Notes under the pieces: generated by a model
Databases searched by the model: none
What the model saw: the letters and a program-made list of their open reading frames with translations, nothing else
Told to the model about the DNA's origin: nothing
From: Orbilia blumenaviensis
Taxonomy: Eukaryota > Ascomycota > Orbiliomycetes > Orbiliales > Orbiliaceae
Assembly: GCA_036872755.1 (NCBI GenBank)
Contig: JAVHNS010000001.1
Span: 868,001 to 932,000, forward strand
DNA length: 64,000 bases
Direction of reading: 5' to 3'
Translations under genes and position numbers: made by a program
In this document: positions 11,726 through 23,081 of the stretch, piece after piece
How the letters are laid out: each line of letters starts with the position of its first letter
Position numbering within the stretch: position 1 is the stretch's first letter

Positions 11726-12459
11726 TTACAAGAACTTCTCCCTCTTCCTGTTATAGGCCCTCTGATCTTTCAACCACTGCCTATACTGCGACAGCGATCC
11801 GATCTTTTCTCCATAGTAGTCTGGCACCGGGTTCGAGAAGCTCTGGAATGAAGGGTCGACACGGTTCTTCTTGATGTGTGCGAAGAACTCCTTTTCTTTC
11901 TGTATTCACCAGAACAAACATCATCAGCAATTCCATCTTCATATTTAAACCTGCCATAGTATCATTAAGACAAATATAAGAAAGAAAAAAGACATACCTG
12001 CGTAATCTGCCCCATCCACCTCCGATTCGCAACCTTAAAAGCCTGCGTCCCAGCAACCGGCCCAATCAACCACCCAGTAGCACCACAAGCGATCAATCCG
12101 ATTCCCAAAACCATGAGCGGATCCAAACCCCATATCATTTTCGAGGGATCGATCTCTTGCGTTCCCAGGACGTTGAGACCTATGGTAGAGGTAACGATGG
12201 AGCAGACGATCGAACCTGCGAGGTTGTAGCGACGCTTTGATTTACGGAGTTTGAGGAATGTGTTCCAGTCGAGCGGGTTTGTGGATTGGGTTGGTATCGA
12301 TGCTGATGCTGATGCTGATGTTGATGTTGTTGCCGATGTGGCGGTTGTGGATGCGAAGCGGCAGCGGAGGGGTTGGATGAGGGATTGGGAGGGTCGGAGT
12401 GGGGTGTGCAGGAGCGGTGAGGCCGTTCGGAGGCCTAGACGGGTGAAGGTTGTGGCCAT
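11726..12459 (-). CDS. PAM17: Presequence translocase-associated motor subunit PAM17
   Basis: Two exons, 12459-11998 and 11899-11726, give 211 residues. The leader is arginine- and serine-rich without acidic residues, with a run of ST/SA repeats, as expected for a mitochondrial presequence. Family blocks follow: [45 protein letters not shown] and, across the intron, [18 protein letters not shown], then [13 protein letters not shown] and [14 protein letters not shown]. Two hydrophobic segments fit the inner-membrane topology. PAM17 organises the PAM18-PAM16 part of the TIM23 import motor. The 98-nt intron has normal splice signals. Its promoter is shared with HCR1, which is divergent. Confidence 0.93.
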
Positions 12460-13096
12460 TGTTCCGTGGTTGATGAGCTGATCGATTGATAGCGATTGGT
12501 TGTGTGAAGAGGAGGAGGAGAAGGTGGTGGTGGTGGTGATGGAGGTGTCGTATGGATGATATCGGTGTGTCAAGGTTTTGGTCGCCCGACTCTCGGATAT
12601 TTCTCAAGAAGTGGTGATGTCGGAGTTGTAGGTCGTTCGAGTGCCGAAACAGAAAAATTTAAGAAGAAGAACGATAGAGAGAGAAAAACAAAACAATGCG
12701 ATTCCAAGCTATACCCTGCAAATATCCCAATGCTGTTCCCTTTTCTTAATTTTCTTCCTGTTGTCCCTTTGAAGCCGGCGATGTCTTGGACGATATGACT
12801 TTTTTGAGGGGAGGTTGTTTTCCATGCTAATTTTTCCAGGAAGGTTTAAACGCCAAGACAAAATCTCTGAGCTCTTCTGAGCCAGCTAGCCGACCTTTTT
12901 CTGTCGACGTTCAGTCAGTTGGTGTTTCATCCCACTCCAGGAAAAAAAAAAATACCTTTCCAGCCAGCATCGCTGTTATCATCATCAGCATCGGCTACCT
13001 GCTTATCTACCTACCTAACTCACATCTCTATCATTCCGACTTCTATACTTATTAGTGCATTCTGCGCCTTCTTTATTTCGGCTTTAGATTTTCAGG
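12460..13096. promoter_or_regulatory. Divergent PAM17 / HCR1 promoter region
   Basis: The 637-nt gap separates the two start codons. It carries a CTACCTACCTAACT run at about 13006-13020, 80 nt upstream of the HCR1 start, similar to runs upstream of other genes in this window. Confidence 0.5.
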
Positions 13097-14194
13097 ATGG
13101 CTGCGTGGGGTATGTCACACCTGCCCCGCTATCGATAACGAATTATCACCTTCCAACATTCTTTCAAAGTTTACTAACAAAACCTTCTTATATTATATAG
13201 ACGACGAAGAAAGCGATGGCGGTTCCGCGCCTGTAGTTGTTAAGAAGAGCAAGTTCGACGATGAGGAAGAAGAAGAGGTGTGTATATGCTCCCTATCCTG
13301 CGCATGCGCATACACACACACACACACATCATTCCATATCCCACATCACATCTCTAACATGATACATATCTTGGAAAATCAAATAGGTAGCCGACGCCTG
13401 GGACGCCGAAGACTCCGACGAAGAACGTGAGAAGGCCGCCAAAAAGGCCGCCGCAGAAGCAAAACGTCAAGCAGAACTAGCCGCCAGCAAGAAGCCCCGA
13501 AACCAAAGGATAGCGGAACGTTCAGCTGAGCATGCCGCCGCAAAGGCAGCTCAGGAAGCCGGCGACGACGATGAAGACCTGGCTTCGATTCGAGAACGTG
13601 GTAGGCAGGCTGAGTTGGAGGCTGATCTGGCTTCTGCGGGTGATCTTTTGGGTGCCGTTGCCGCTGGCTCTCAGAATTCGAGGAGGGTAGCCGCGGACCG
13701 CTCGTTGATTCAGCACAAGACGGATACCGGCGAGCAGGTCATGCTGGACCTTTCGGATCTACCGTTGTTCCAGCCAAAGCTCAAAGCCGAGTTCGACGAG
13801 ATCAAAGCCAAACTTGTTCCGTTATTCGTCAACATGCAGAAGAAGGGACATTATCCGATCTTTATCCAGGATTTTTTTAGGGAGACAGTGAAAGGGTTGA
13901 GCAGCGAACAGATTAAGAAGATTGGGTCGTCGCTCACCACTTTGTCGAATGAGAAGATGAGGGAGGAGAAGGCGGCGGATAGCAAGGGCAAGAAGACGAC
14001 CAAGGCCAAGGCTAAGGCTACGGTTACGCTTGGTGGCTCGGGAGCTGGAAAGAGCCATACTGCTGATACGACGAATTATGATAATGAGATTGATGATTAG
14101 TGAGTCCCCCCTCTTCTCTCTTCTTTTCCTTTACTATTTCACTTCGTTTGGATCGCTAATATGATTTTATCCAAACAGCGATGATTTCATGTAA
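13097..14194 (+). CDS. HCR1: Translation initiation factor eIF3 subunit j
   Basis: Four exons, 13097-13109, 13201-13277, 13387-14099 and 14179-14194, give 272 residues. The 13-nt first exon encodes MAAWD and joins an acidic segment, then VADAWDAEDSDEE, both typical of eIF3j. The middle is Lys/Ala/Glu-rich and likely helical, followed by the conserved DLPLFQPKLKAEFDEIKAKL and FIQDFFRETVKGLS blocks. The last exon of 16 nt follows an intron whose donor overlaps an in-frame TAG (14098-14100). Splicing removes that stop and adds YDDFM, the acidic C-terminus common in eIF3j that contacts the 40S subunit. The protein promotes ribosome recruitment and recycling in the cytoplasm. Confidence 0.92.
13311..13328. 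repeat. AC dinucleotide repeat in HCR1 intron 2
   Basis: Nine AC units in the intron between 13278 and 13386, preceded by the palindrome TGCGCATGCGCA. Confidence 0.8.
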
Positions 14195-14973
14195 ACAACC
14201 ACAAACACTGTCTTTTGACTTCGACAACAGCTGATGCAGGGTTTTTACCCCAAATCCTGTCATCCTCAACATTTCCCAAGTCCGCATGAAATAAAACGCT
14301 TGTGTGTGTATATACAACATCGAACATCGAATATATACACGCACGGCGTTACTTCCTATCGTCATTCTCTATATCCATTTCATTTTCCCTTGCTTGTTAT
14401 TTCCTGGCGTAAAAAGTTCTGGCTTTTAGCTTCTTTTTTCTTTTCTCATAGCGCTGTCCTTTGGGGGGGCGAAAAGAGGCAGGCTCGGGGCGTACTTCTT
14501 TATCTGTGTGTGTGTGGAGTGGGGTTAAGGGTTAGAAGAAGGTGATGACGATGGGGAAGGGAGGATAGTGGTAGTTTTAGTCCTAGATGGTCTTTGTTAC
14601 AGGTTTCCTAGACTAGACTAGGCTAGATGCACAACGACAACGAATTGATGATGAATAGAAGTTAGTGATACCGATATCTTATAAATAAGAGAGACCGCGG
14701 TGACTTTATAGTATATGGTCGATGGGTATCTATCACCAGCGATAACCTCGGGATTATGATAGTCTCGTAGATTATGGTAAGGATCTAGAGGAAGGACGTT
14801 ATAACGGTCCTTTATGTGCATAAAACGGTCATAATTGAGGAAATCATTACCGCCCAGCTTCAAAATTCCCTCTATATAGAGTTCATCAAAATAATAAAAA
14901 GAACTATTCCCACAACCTCAGCCTACCACACCTTGTAATATCACGAACATTTCACAGCCAGAGTCTAATACAC
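14195..14973. other. Convergent 3' intergenic region, HCR1 / CND2
   Basis: This holds the downstream sequences of two convergent genes. Short frames have no recognisable content. No gene seen. Confidence 0.5.
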
Positions 14974-17396
14974 TCAATACTCCCCACCAACCTCAGCATC
15001 CGGATCCCTCACAATATACAACTCCTTCAAACTCCCATCCCCTTCGATCTGCAACCCCTTCTCATTCGCCAAATGCAGTAAAGAAATGAAACAATAACTA
15101 GTACTGATATCATTCATCGCCTGCTTTGGATAATATGTTTTCAATCCATTCATCAATGTCGTAAATGTCCTGGGCATATCTGGCGGCGGTGGAGTTTTCG
15201 GCTCCTCTGATGGTGCTGGTGTCTGTTCTGGGGCGGCTTGTGGTGGTTTGCCTGGTGTTTGTGGGGGCTATTTGGTTTTTTTTTTGATTAGCACGGTTGT
15301 ATATTGGTGTCTATGTTAGAGAGAGGGTGGACATACCAGATCAATGCTCTCAAACAGCATACCCTTCCACATCGTCTCCTTCAATTTCCTGACGTCTACT
15401 TTCTTTGCTACCCGTGCGTATTGCACGTACTCAGGTCGTATACGACGACTACTTGTTACCAACTGCGCACCATATCCTAATTCTGGTTTCTTCTCGTCCA
15501 CTAGAGGGATGACGGGGTTTCCGTTCTCATCTATTGTAGGAATGGCGCCAGCGCCTAGGTTCCTTTCAGGCGAGAACATCTCTCTGGCATCGGCAAAGGC
15601 GCCGCCATCGACGTCGTCGTCATCGTCCATGCCACCGAGTGGCTCGTCGTGGAAGAAGTTGGCGTCGTAGTCGCCTTGTTGGCGTTCCGGTGCTATTATC
15701 GATTGTTAGTTTTTGCTTCATTGTTGAAAACAGCCTTTGAATAGAGCGAAGTAAAGACGTACTGGAGGTAACAGCAATCTCATTCTGTGCCCAGAACTGC
15801 TCATCCATGACCATCTCATCGTTATTCTCCTCATCCGTGCTCCTGAGTTGCACATGGCCTTTAACTGTCTTCTTGCTACGAAGCATCGCCTTGGGTTTGA
15901 GGAATAGCCGAAGGAGCTGGCGGGAGTTAAAATGCTTATCATCGGGAAGCAAATTGCGACCCTTATGCCGTAGTTGTGTTTTAGGCATATTGATGCTGGC
16001 GTTTGAAGTTGCGAATAGAGCGTCTGCATCATCGAGGTTTTGATCTGGTGTGACAAAGTCGATGGTGAATGGCGTCTTTTCCTTGCGAGGTTTGGGGGCC
16101 GCATCGCCCTTGTTTCCCTCTATATTTACCTGTTAGCTAAAGGCGCTTATATTGTATCGGGTGGGGTGTATATATACGAACCTTTAATCTTCCTGATTTT
16201 CCAATGCTCTGGGCCCGCCCAATTCTTCTTCAATGCCTCGTCGAAGTAGGCTAGAATGTCCTCCTGCTCAGCCTCACGACCAGCACCGAGCTTAACGATG
16301 TAGTCGTTGTCGTTGACGTCGTACTCTCCGTCTCCGTCGATATCAACTTCTCGCATAGGACCTCTGTTTTGCTCTCCACCCATAGTTTGGTTTGCCCAGG
16401 CTTCCCCTCCCTGGCCGTATAGTGCAGTTTCTGGGCCGCCGAGGACGGCGACATCGAAACCACCCCCAAAGTCGCCGTCATCATCGAAGCCTCCGGCATC
16501 GAATTCGTTATCTTGTTCTGCGGCGAGCTCTTCTTCCTCTTTTTCAGTTAGAGCTTTTAGGAAGGGGATGTCTAGAGAGGCTGTGGGGTCTCCAAGGGCG
16601 AAGTTCTTGAGGGAAGGGCAGACGTCGAGCTCCTCGATCCTGTCGATATCCGGGAAGAACCTTTGGGCGAGTGCGTCAAGATCTAACGGGATTTCTGGAA
16701 TCTGTTCCTTCTTTGGTTTCTTTTCTGCTGCTTGACTAGCTTCGGTGATAGTATGGTCCATAGTTTCCTCCCCGGCTTCTACACCCTCGGTCTCAGCCTC
16801 TTCATCGCCGTCTTCGACATTGACGAGGTCTGTTGGTTCTGTAGTGTTTGTCGAGTCCTTGACGTCGTCGCTCGAGTCGAAGACAATCCGTCCGTGCTCG
16901 TCGATAGAAAGCACGTTCAGAAGTAAACCCTTGGCACCACCTTCGTCGAAGTCTGCAGCTGCTTTCTTGAACAATGGGTCAACAGCAAACTCTAGATCGA
17001 ACTTCTTGAGCTGTAACTGCGACCAGTCCTTGGCTAGCGTAACCTCAGACCGAGTAGCCCTCTTCCTAGCCTTCTTCCTGCCACCTTCTTCGTCGTCATC
17101 GTCGCCGTCTTCACCCTCCCCACCAGCACCATCCTCTTCCTGGTTACCCTTCTTCTTCCCAGTGTTATCGGCCAGACCGCTTAACAGCTTTCCAGTTTCG
17201 GTTGCGACGGAGTCGACTCTAGAGGTGTAGATCTTGACGCAGCCGTCTAGGGTACACGAGGCCTTTTGGAAGTTGACGCTATCGCCTTCTTTCAGCAGTG
17301 ACATATCATGAAAATAGTCAATTAACGCGAAATTCCAGCTATTCGTCGCATTGATTTTCTAGATTTCCACATGCACGCCTCAGTATGCAGCCCTCC

Positions 17397-17434
<38 letters not shown>

Positions 17435-17804
17435 CAGCGAGAGAGCGAACACAACATAAGAAACATACATTATCAGTCGCCATCTTCATCCATTCCTCAA
17501 AATTAGCCAATATAGGCACCTTCTTGACCGGCGTTTGCGCATTGACAGCATTAACCCCTCCCCTTGCTGCCGGGGTAGACATTATCATCGGACTGCCGCC
17601 ATCGTTTGCACCTGTGGATTTACGGGGCGTGGCGGCAGCTATGATCTTGTGTAGCTGCGCTTCTTGTAAGGTCTGACGCTTTGCATTTCGACGGGCTTTT
17701 TCGGAGTCATCGTCGTTTAGGGGGATGGTTATTGTGGTCCCTGGAGCGGGGTGGGTAGGCGTCCCGCCGGAGGGCTTTGGGTTTACTTTTTTACGGGGGG
17801 GCAT
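14974..17804 (-). CDS. BRN1: Condensin complex subunit 2 (kleisin, Barren/CAP-H)
   Basis: Five exons on the minus strand, 17804-17469, 17358-16182, 16119-15763, 15692-15337 and 15267-14974, give 839 residues; all phases close without a stop. Exon 1 ends FEEWMKMATDN and exon 2 resumes KINATNSWNFALIDYFHDMSL, then FQKASCTLDGCVKIYTSRVDSV, the N-terminal kleisin block that contacts SMC2. A long acidic, low-complexity middle follows. The C-terminal part has KTPFTIDFV, FNSRQLLRLFLKP and the winged-helix end TFTTLMNGLKTYYP. Length fits fungal CND2/BRN1 (about 750-900 aa). The protein closes the SMC2-SMC4 ring and acts in mitotic chromosome condensation. Intron 1 contains a T32 tract on the sense strand between donor and acceptor. 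Confidence 0.93.
17401..17432. repeat. Mononucleotide A32 tract (T32 on the gene strand) in CND2 intron 1
   Basis: An uninterrupted run of 32 A on the plus strand lies in the 110-nt first intron of the CND2 gene. On the sense strand it forms an extreme polypyrimidine tract between donor and acceptor. Confidence 0.9.
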
Positions 17805-19242
17805 GGTTGCGATAGTAGTAGCAGGAGCAGTTGATACTGTGGTGGAGTTGGAGCTCCGGGGAGCTTAGAATCGAGAGGATATGCAGCTGTTTTAGGTCCT
17901 TTCGAAGGGAGAAACAGAGGGAGGGTTGTTCGGGAGCAGGAGGATCTAGCTGTGGCTGTGGCTGTTTCTATCTGTTAAGGTTAGAGTCGTGATGCCGTGT
18001 ATGGTATGTATCAACGCCACTGTCAATAACTATCGCGAAGGTTTGATATTGGTTTGGTTGCTTTGTTTACTTTGATCTGCCACCACAACACAAAAAATCC
18101 ACAACGCCACAATCTGCAATGTGGCCGATGGGCTAAAAACCAAGACACTTTTGACAGACTAGTTAATGGTGGTGTGGCGGTGCGGCAGTGTCTATTTCCC
18201 TTGCACAGCCCAGAGCTTGAAGTGAATGACGTCCAACCTTTTTACTATGTGGCTCACCTGGTAGTCTTATTCTTATTCGAGCTCCGTATCTTCATCAGAT
18301 GATCCGTCGCCTTCATTACTAACACCAGTCTATCACACGAATTGTTATCATTGTTAGGTGTGTACCTAGGCACACAGGTAGGCAAGGGTAAACAGACCGG
18401 ACTGATGTTTGATATGGTATGGCTGGTCGTGACGGGTGCTTTCCCTCCAATGTGCTAATGCAAACCCCCCACAGTTCAGATTCAGTCCCGTCGTCCACAC
18501 AGACCACCGCCACCCACCACAGACACACTACCTACCTAATTATAACTGATACCGACCTAGGGAGTTGCCGACTTCTATGTACTGGACGGGCCTTTACAGG
18601 GTCCCTCTCTGACCGGCCCCCTCTCCTCCTCCCCGGGCACGCACGCACACGATGTTAACCACTCGCTCCGCACCTTCCTGAAGTCCTTTTTTCCTCTTCT
18701 CTGATAATCATTACGTACCACGGCGCACTGTAGGCTGCCTGATCATAGACTGGCCCTGGTTAGCCTAACTACCAGTAGTTTTATCATCATTCCTTATCCA
18801 ATCGATAGAAAAAAAAAGTATATTCCTACAAGTGCTCGAGGGTGTGCTGGTCGCAACTAAAAAGTACGGGGTGCATCCGTCCAGCCCTAGTCTACCTACC
18901 CATCTACCTATCTACTTAACTCTTACTTACTCATTTGTCGCCTTGTCTGCAGCATTCCCTTTTCTCTCTCTCTCTCACTCTTTCTTATCTTCCTCTCTTT
19001 CCTCTCTTCGGCTTTCTTCTCTTTTCTCTCTCTTAGAACTATGCTGTTACAATAGCATTTCCGGGATATTTCCAATTAATTACTAGCTGAATTGCAAAAA
19101 CTCGATACAAATCGACCACTCTTTCGCACGCGAGCCGGCCTGGGACCACCACATCCGATAATTCACAAAATCACAGACTACAATCGACCAAGGGAGGCGG
19201 GAAAAAATTTAAAAATTACATACCGATCTAGCGATAAGGTAC
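17805..19242. promoter_or_regulatory. Divergent promoter region, CND2 / cation exchanger
   Basis: This 1.4 kb stretch has no supported gene. It holds TACCTA-type runs near 18362-18385, 18526-18540 and 18890-18912, and a long pyrimidine tract at about 18959-19034 just upstream of the exchanger. Such CT-rich stretches often lie near fungal transcription starts. Confidence 0.45.
18959..19034 (+). promoter_or_regulatory. CT-rich pyrimidine tract upstream of the exchanger gene
   Basis: About 75 nt of almost pure C/T lie 210 nt before the ATG at 19243. The position is typical of fungal core promoters; the role is inferred. Confidence 0.45.
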
Positions 19243-22200
19243 ATGGTCATCATGCGACGGGATTTAAGTCGCATGGCACGGCCCTTGCTGCTGCTGTTGG
19301 CGATATTGGCACTGGCGAACTCGGTGACAGCCGCCACTTCGGATCTCTCCCTGAACGATGGACCCGGATCACGACCAGCAGTAGCCATTCGAAATGCTGG
19401 ACCGACAACAACGCAGCCGACGTTTACGAAACTGATTAAGAGAGTTCTTTTGCCTGTTTCGAGATTGGAGAAGCGAGATCTTGAGGTGAGTATTTCATAC
19501 TATCTCCCTTTTGGTATTTTTTTGGTGTAATCTATTCGTCCATACTATGATGTAACTGTCTCTGATCATTGGGGTTGGTGGGCGTTTTTTTTGGCCACCG
19601 AAAACCGGAAGCAGTGTCGCAAAATCCACAAACCGAAATACACCGACAAATGCGCCTTCGTCCGCGAAAACTGCGAAGATGAGGAAGTCGGCTTCTTCGA
19701 CTACCTCGCCCTTTACTACTGTAACTTCGGCGGGGTAAATTCCGCATTGAAGGCCATACCCATGGGGATAATGATAACATGGATGACCGTCCTTTTCACC
19801 ACGATCGGTATTGCCGCTAGCGACTTCTTCTGCGTTAATCTTTCCACGATATCGACGATTCTGGGTATGTCGCAGAGTTTGGCCGGTGTTACGTTCTTGG
19901 CTTTTGGGAATGGTTCGCCGGATGTGTTTAGCACCTTTGCGGCGATGAAGATCAATTCGGGATCTTTGGCGGTCGGGGAGTTGGTTGGTGCTGCGTCGTT
20001 TATTACGGCTGTCGTCGCAGGGTCCATGGCTATTGTGAGGCCGTTCACGGTGGCGAAAAAGTCATTCATTAGGGATGTGGTGTTCTTTATGCTCTCGGTG
20101 TCGTTGGGTATATACTTCTTATACGATGGGAGGATATTGCTGTGGGAGTGTGTGGCCATGGTGGGGCTTTATGCCTCGTATGTGGTGTTTGTGGTAGGGT
20201 GGCATTGGTATACGAAGCGTCAAAAGAGAAGGAGGATAATTGAGATCAGGACCAGAGGCCATTATACCGATGTTGCCGAGGAAGAGGAGCTGGAAGATGA
20301 AGAAGACGCCAGTATGGGAGTACAGAGGGGCCCACAGTTGACATTGAACACCGATTTCAGCGCTCTGGAAAGAAACGACGAGGAAACCAATGAAGATGGG
20401 GAATCAGAAGAGGATAGAATTGAGAGGGAGGAGTTTGCAGAGCTAAATAGTAATATGAGGCTAGGAAGGCCGAGCATTGCTAGGCATGTTACACCAGTGA
20501 CGCCCATTCGGCCGTCGTTGATAGGTGCCCTTGAAGTAAGTTTTTTTTTTCTACGTCACCTTCCATGAGATTCGATGTATATTGACCATGTGGCAGTTCC
20601 GATCTGTGCTACAATCCCTCAATCAAGATAAGAATCTGCCTGGGCGACCGATCTATCTACGAAGCTATTCCGAGGAGTCGCAAGAACCTAGCAGTGCAAT
20701 CGAACCTGTCATCCCTCGTGCCCGCCACTCGAGACATCATTCTACGATCGATACCAGCGAGTTCGAGGCTAGAAGCCGAGCACAACCTGGAGCAAGTCAT
20801 CTGGCGCCTCCGACTCCTACAGGAGGTAGAGCCAGGGCTGTTTCTGTAAATGATGCATCCCAGATATCAAATGGGTCGGACTACTTCACACGACAAACCT
20901 CGCAGCGCAATATTCCGGGCGTGACGTCGCCTGCTTCTGTAGCCGAAGAGTCTGCAGAGGAGCCACCACTTATTGCTCTGGATCAGGCATCTCCGCTTCC
21001 TACTCCCCCAGTTTTTGGAAATTATCAACTTCAAGTCCCATCGTCGCAACATCTAGCACCGCCTGGTCTGTCGCCAATCGCTTCCGAATCAGTATCTCCC
21101 TCAGCAAGCCCCTTACTATCTAGTAGGACTAGTAGTAGGGATGGCAGCCCTACGCGTTATGTCGACTCTCCGCGGCCTATGTCTCGAAGCACCACCAACG
21201 GTGACATTCCTATCATTAATCTTCCACCCTCTGCCACATCAACCGAAAACTCAGAATTTATAACCCTGCCAGTAAGACATCCGAGGTTATTCAAGTACTG
21301 GCCTTACGCTATACTCCCTGCTCCGGACGTTTTCTTCTCTACCCTATTTCCTACCCTCTACACCTTCAATGAAAAGAATATCTGGGGCAAATTCCTAGCT
21401 ATATTCTCTGCATTTCCCATATTTCTTCTTACCATCACCCTACCAATCGTCGAAGTCCCTGAAGAGCCCAGGTCTCGCCCTCCATCGCGGAAACCTTCGA
21501 CTGGTGGGAGTGTACTGCCAAGCCCCGCAAGCACCGCCCCTACGATGAACTTCGACTTCCAGCCGGCCTGGATGAAGGATAGTAACGAACCAAAGGATTG
21601 GAATCGGTGGCTGGTTGCAACTCAATGTGTTACCGCTCCCATTTTCATCGTTTTGGCCGTTTGCGCTGGTAAGTCAACTACAATATTTAGCGATAATAAC
21701 ACATCTAACAACTTTCTAGGGCAAATACCACTATTATTCCCGATGCTTTACGCCCTTCTTAGTGGGCTTATAGCCCTTCTACTCCTGTTGCTTTTTACAA
21801 CAACGGATAGGCCGCCCAAGTACAGATACCTGCTTTGTTTTGTCGGGTTTGTAGTCAGTATTTGCTGGATATCGTCGATTGCAAACGAGGTTGTTGGCGT
21901 TTTGAAAGCTCTGGGCGTTATACTCGGGATCAGTGATGCCATTTTGGGGCTTACGATCTTTGCAGTGGTATGCATTGTTCTACCATCCAATCTATGAAAT
22001 GATCTATACTCATTTTTATCTTATAGGGCAACTCCCTTGGTGACTTGGTTGCCGATATTACCGTCGCTAGGCTCGGCTTCCCCGTCATGGCATTATCAGC
22101 TTGCTTTGGCGGGCCCATGCTGAACATCCTGCTCGGCATCGGGGGATCGGGGATATATATGACCATCGCGCCTTCGTCTGAGAACTATTATCAGATTGAA

Positions 22201-22392
22201 GTTAGTAGCACACTGATGATAAGTGCTATCACGTTGTTAGGGACACTGTTGTTCTTGCTGGCGGCGGTGCCGATGAATAATTGGAGAATGACGAGGGGAC
22301 TAGGATGGGCACTCGTGGGTATTTGGGTGGTTAGTACTGTTGTTAATGTTGTTGTCGAGATTAGTGGTGCGGGGAAGAAGCTGGAGCTGTGA
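19243..22392 (+). CDS. Sodium/calcium exchanger-type membrane protein (fungal ECM27-like)
   Basis: Five exons, 19243-19485, 19615-20535, 20597-21668, 21720-21967 and 22027-22392, give 949 residues. An N-terminal signal-like segment (LLLLLAILALANSVTA) is followed by the cysteine block CAFVRENC and two exchanger repeats. The alpha-1 motif LAFGNGSPDVF is near 176-186, and the alpha-2 motif GNSLGDLVAD starts the last exon at 829. A large hydrophilic loop of about 350 residues, acidic then Ser/Pro-rich, separates the two TM bundles. This is the CaCA superfamily layout; fungal members sit in endomembranes and move Ca2+ or other cations. Substrate is not readable from sequence. ATGs at 19252 and 19273 are alternative starts. 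Two oddities: the exon-2 acceptor is a GAAGCAG tandem, and the third intron is 51 nt with no stop. Confidence 0.87.
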
Positions 22393-23081
22393 AGTTGCTC
22401 GTAACTTCGCACTTGTTGTTCATTCGTTTTTTTTGTTTTTTTTTTTTGGTGACTTCTCATGGCTTGCGGATACGTTTGGGTGGGATTGGTGCTTTCTATA
22501 TATTTGGAGTTTAGCTGGGTATAGCTTTCAGGGAGTCTGTTTTTTCTACTCTATTGACGGAATTGTTCACTTCACTTCACTTCGCTTCGTTTGTTTCCTC
22601 AGAAGGGCAACTTTTAGCTGATTTAGTTTTGGGGCATTGCATTTCTTTTTGACCATATGGAACCATACACAATACCATTTGCCCCTATTTTTTTTGTGTA
22701 TAATTTGGAATTGATAATAATGCACATAGTACATAATCGTATCCCTTGAGCATTACATTTCATTAAAGGAATATCTTCTGGGAAACTTGCCAAAATAGCC
22801 AGAGTAATGTGATATAATCACCAGCTCTTAAAAGCTTATATCGATCTCGACAGCTGTATGGCTGGACAGAATACAACATATGACAACACTATGATGCAGC
22901 TTTGCGGAAGCTAGGTTACGAAACTAGTAACGAATATTATATTAATAGTGTTATGTGTGTAGATTTCTATCTCTGATATATAAATTTTACCGAGGAGATT
23001 TAGCCCAAAGGCGTCTATAATACATGTACATATACCCACAAACCTGTTAGAACTCCTAGAGAGCTCCATAAACAGTAATTT
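22393..23081. other. Convergent 3' intergenic region
   Basis: AT-rich spacer between the exchanger (+) and the orphan F-box-like gene (-). Contains T-runs near 22427-22448 and no supported gene. Confidence 0.5.
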
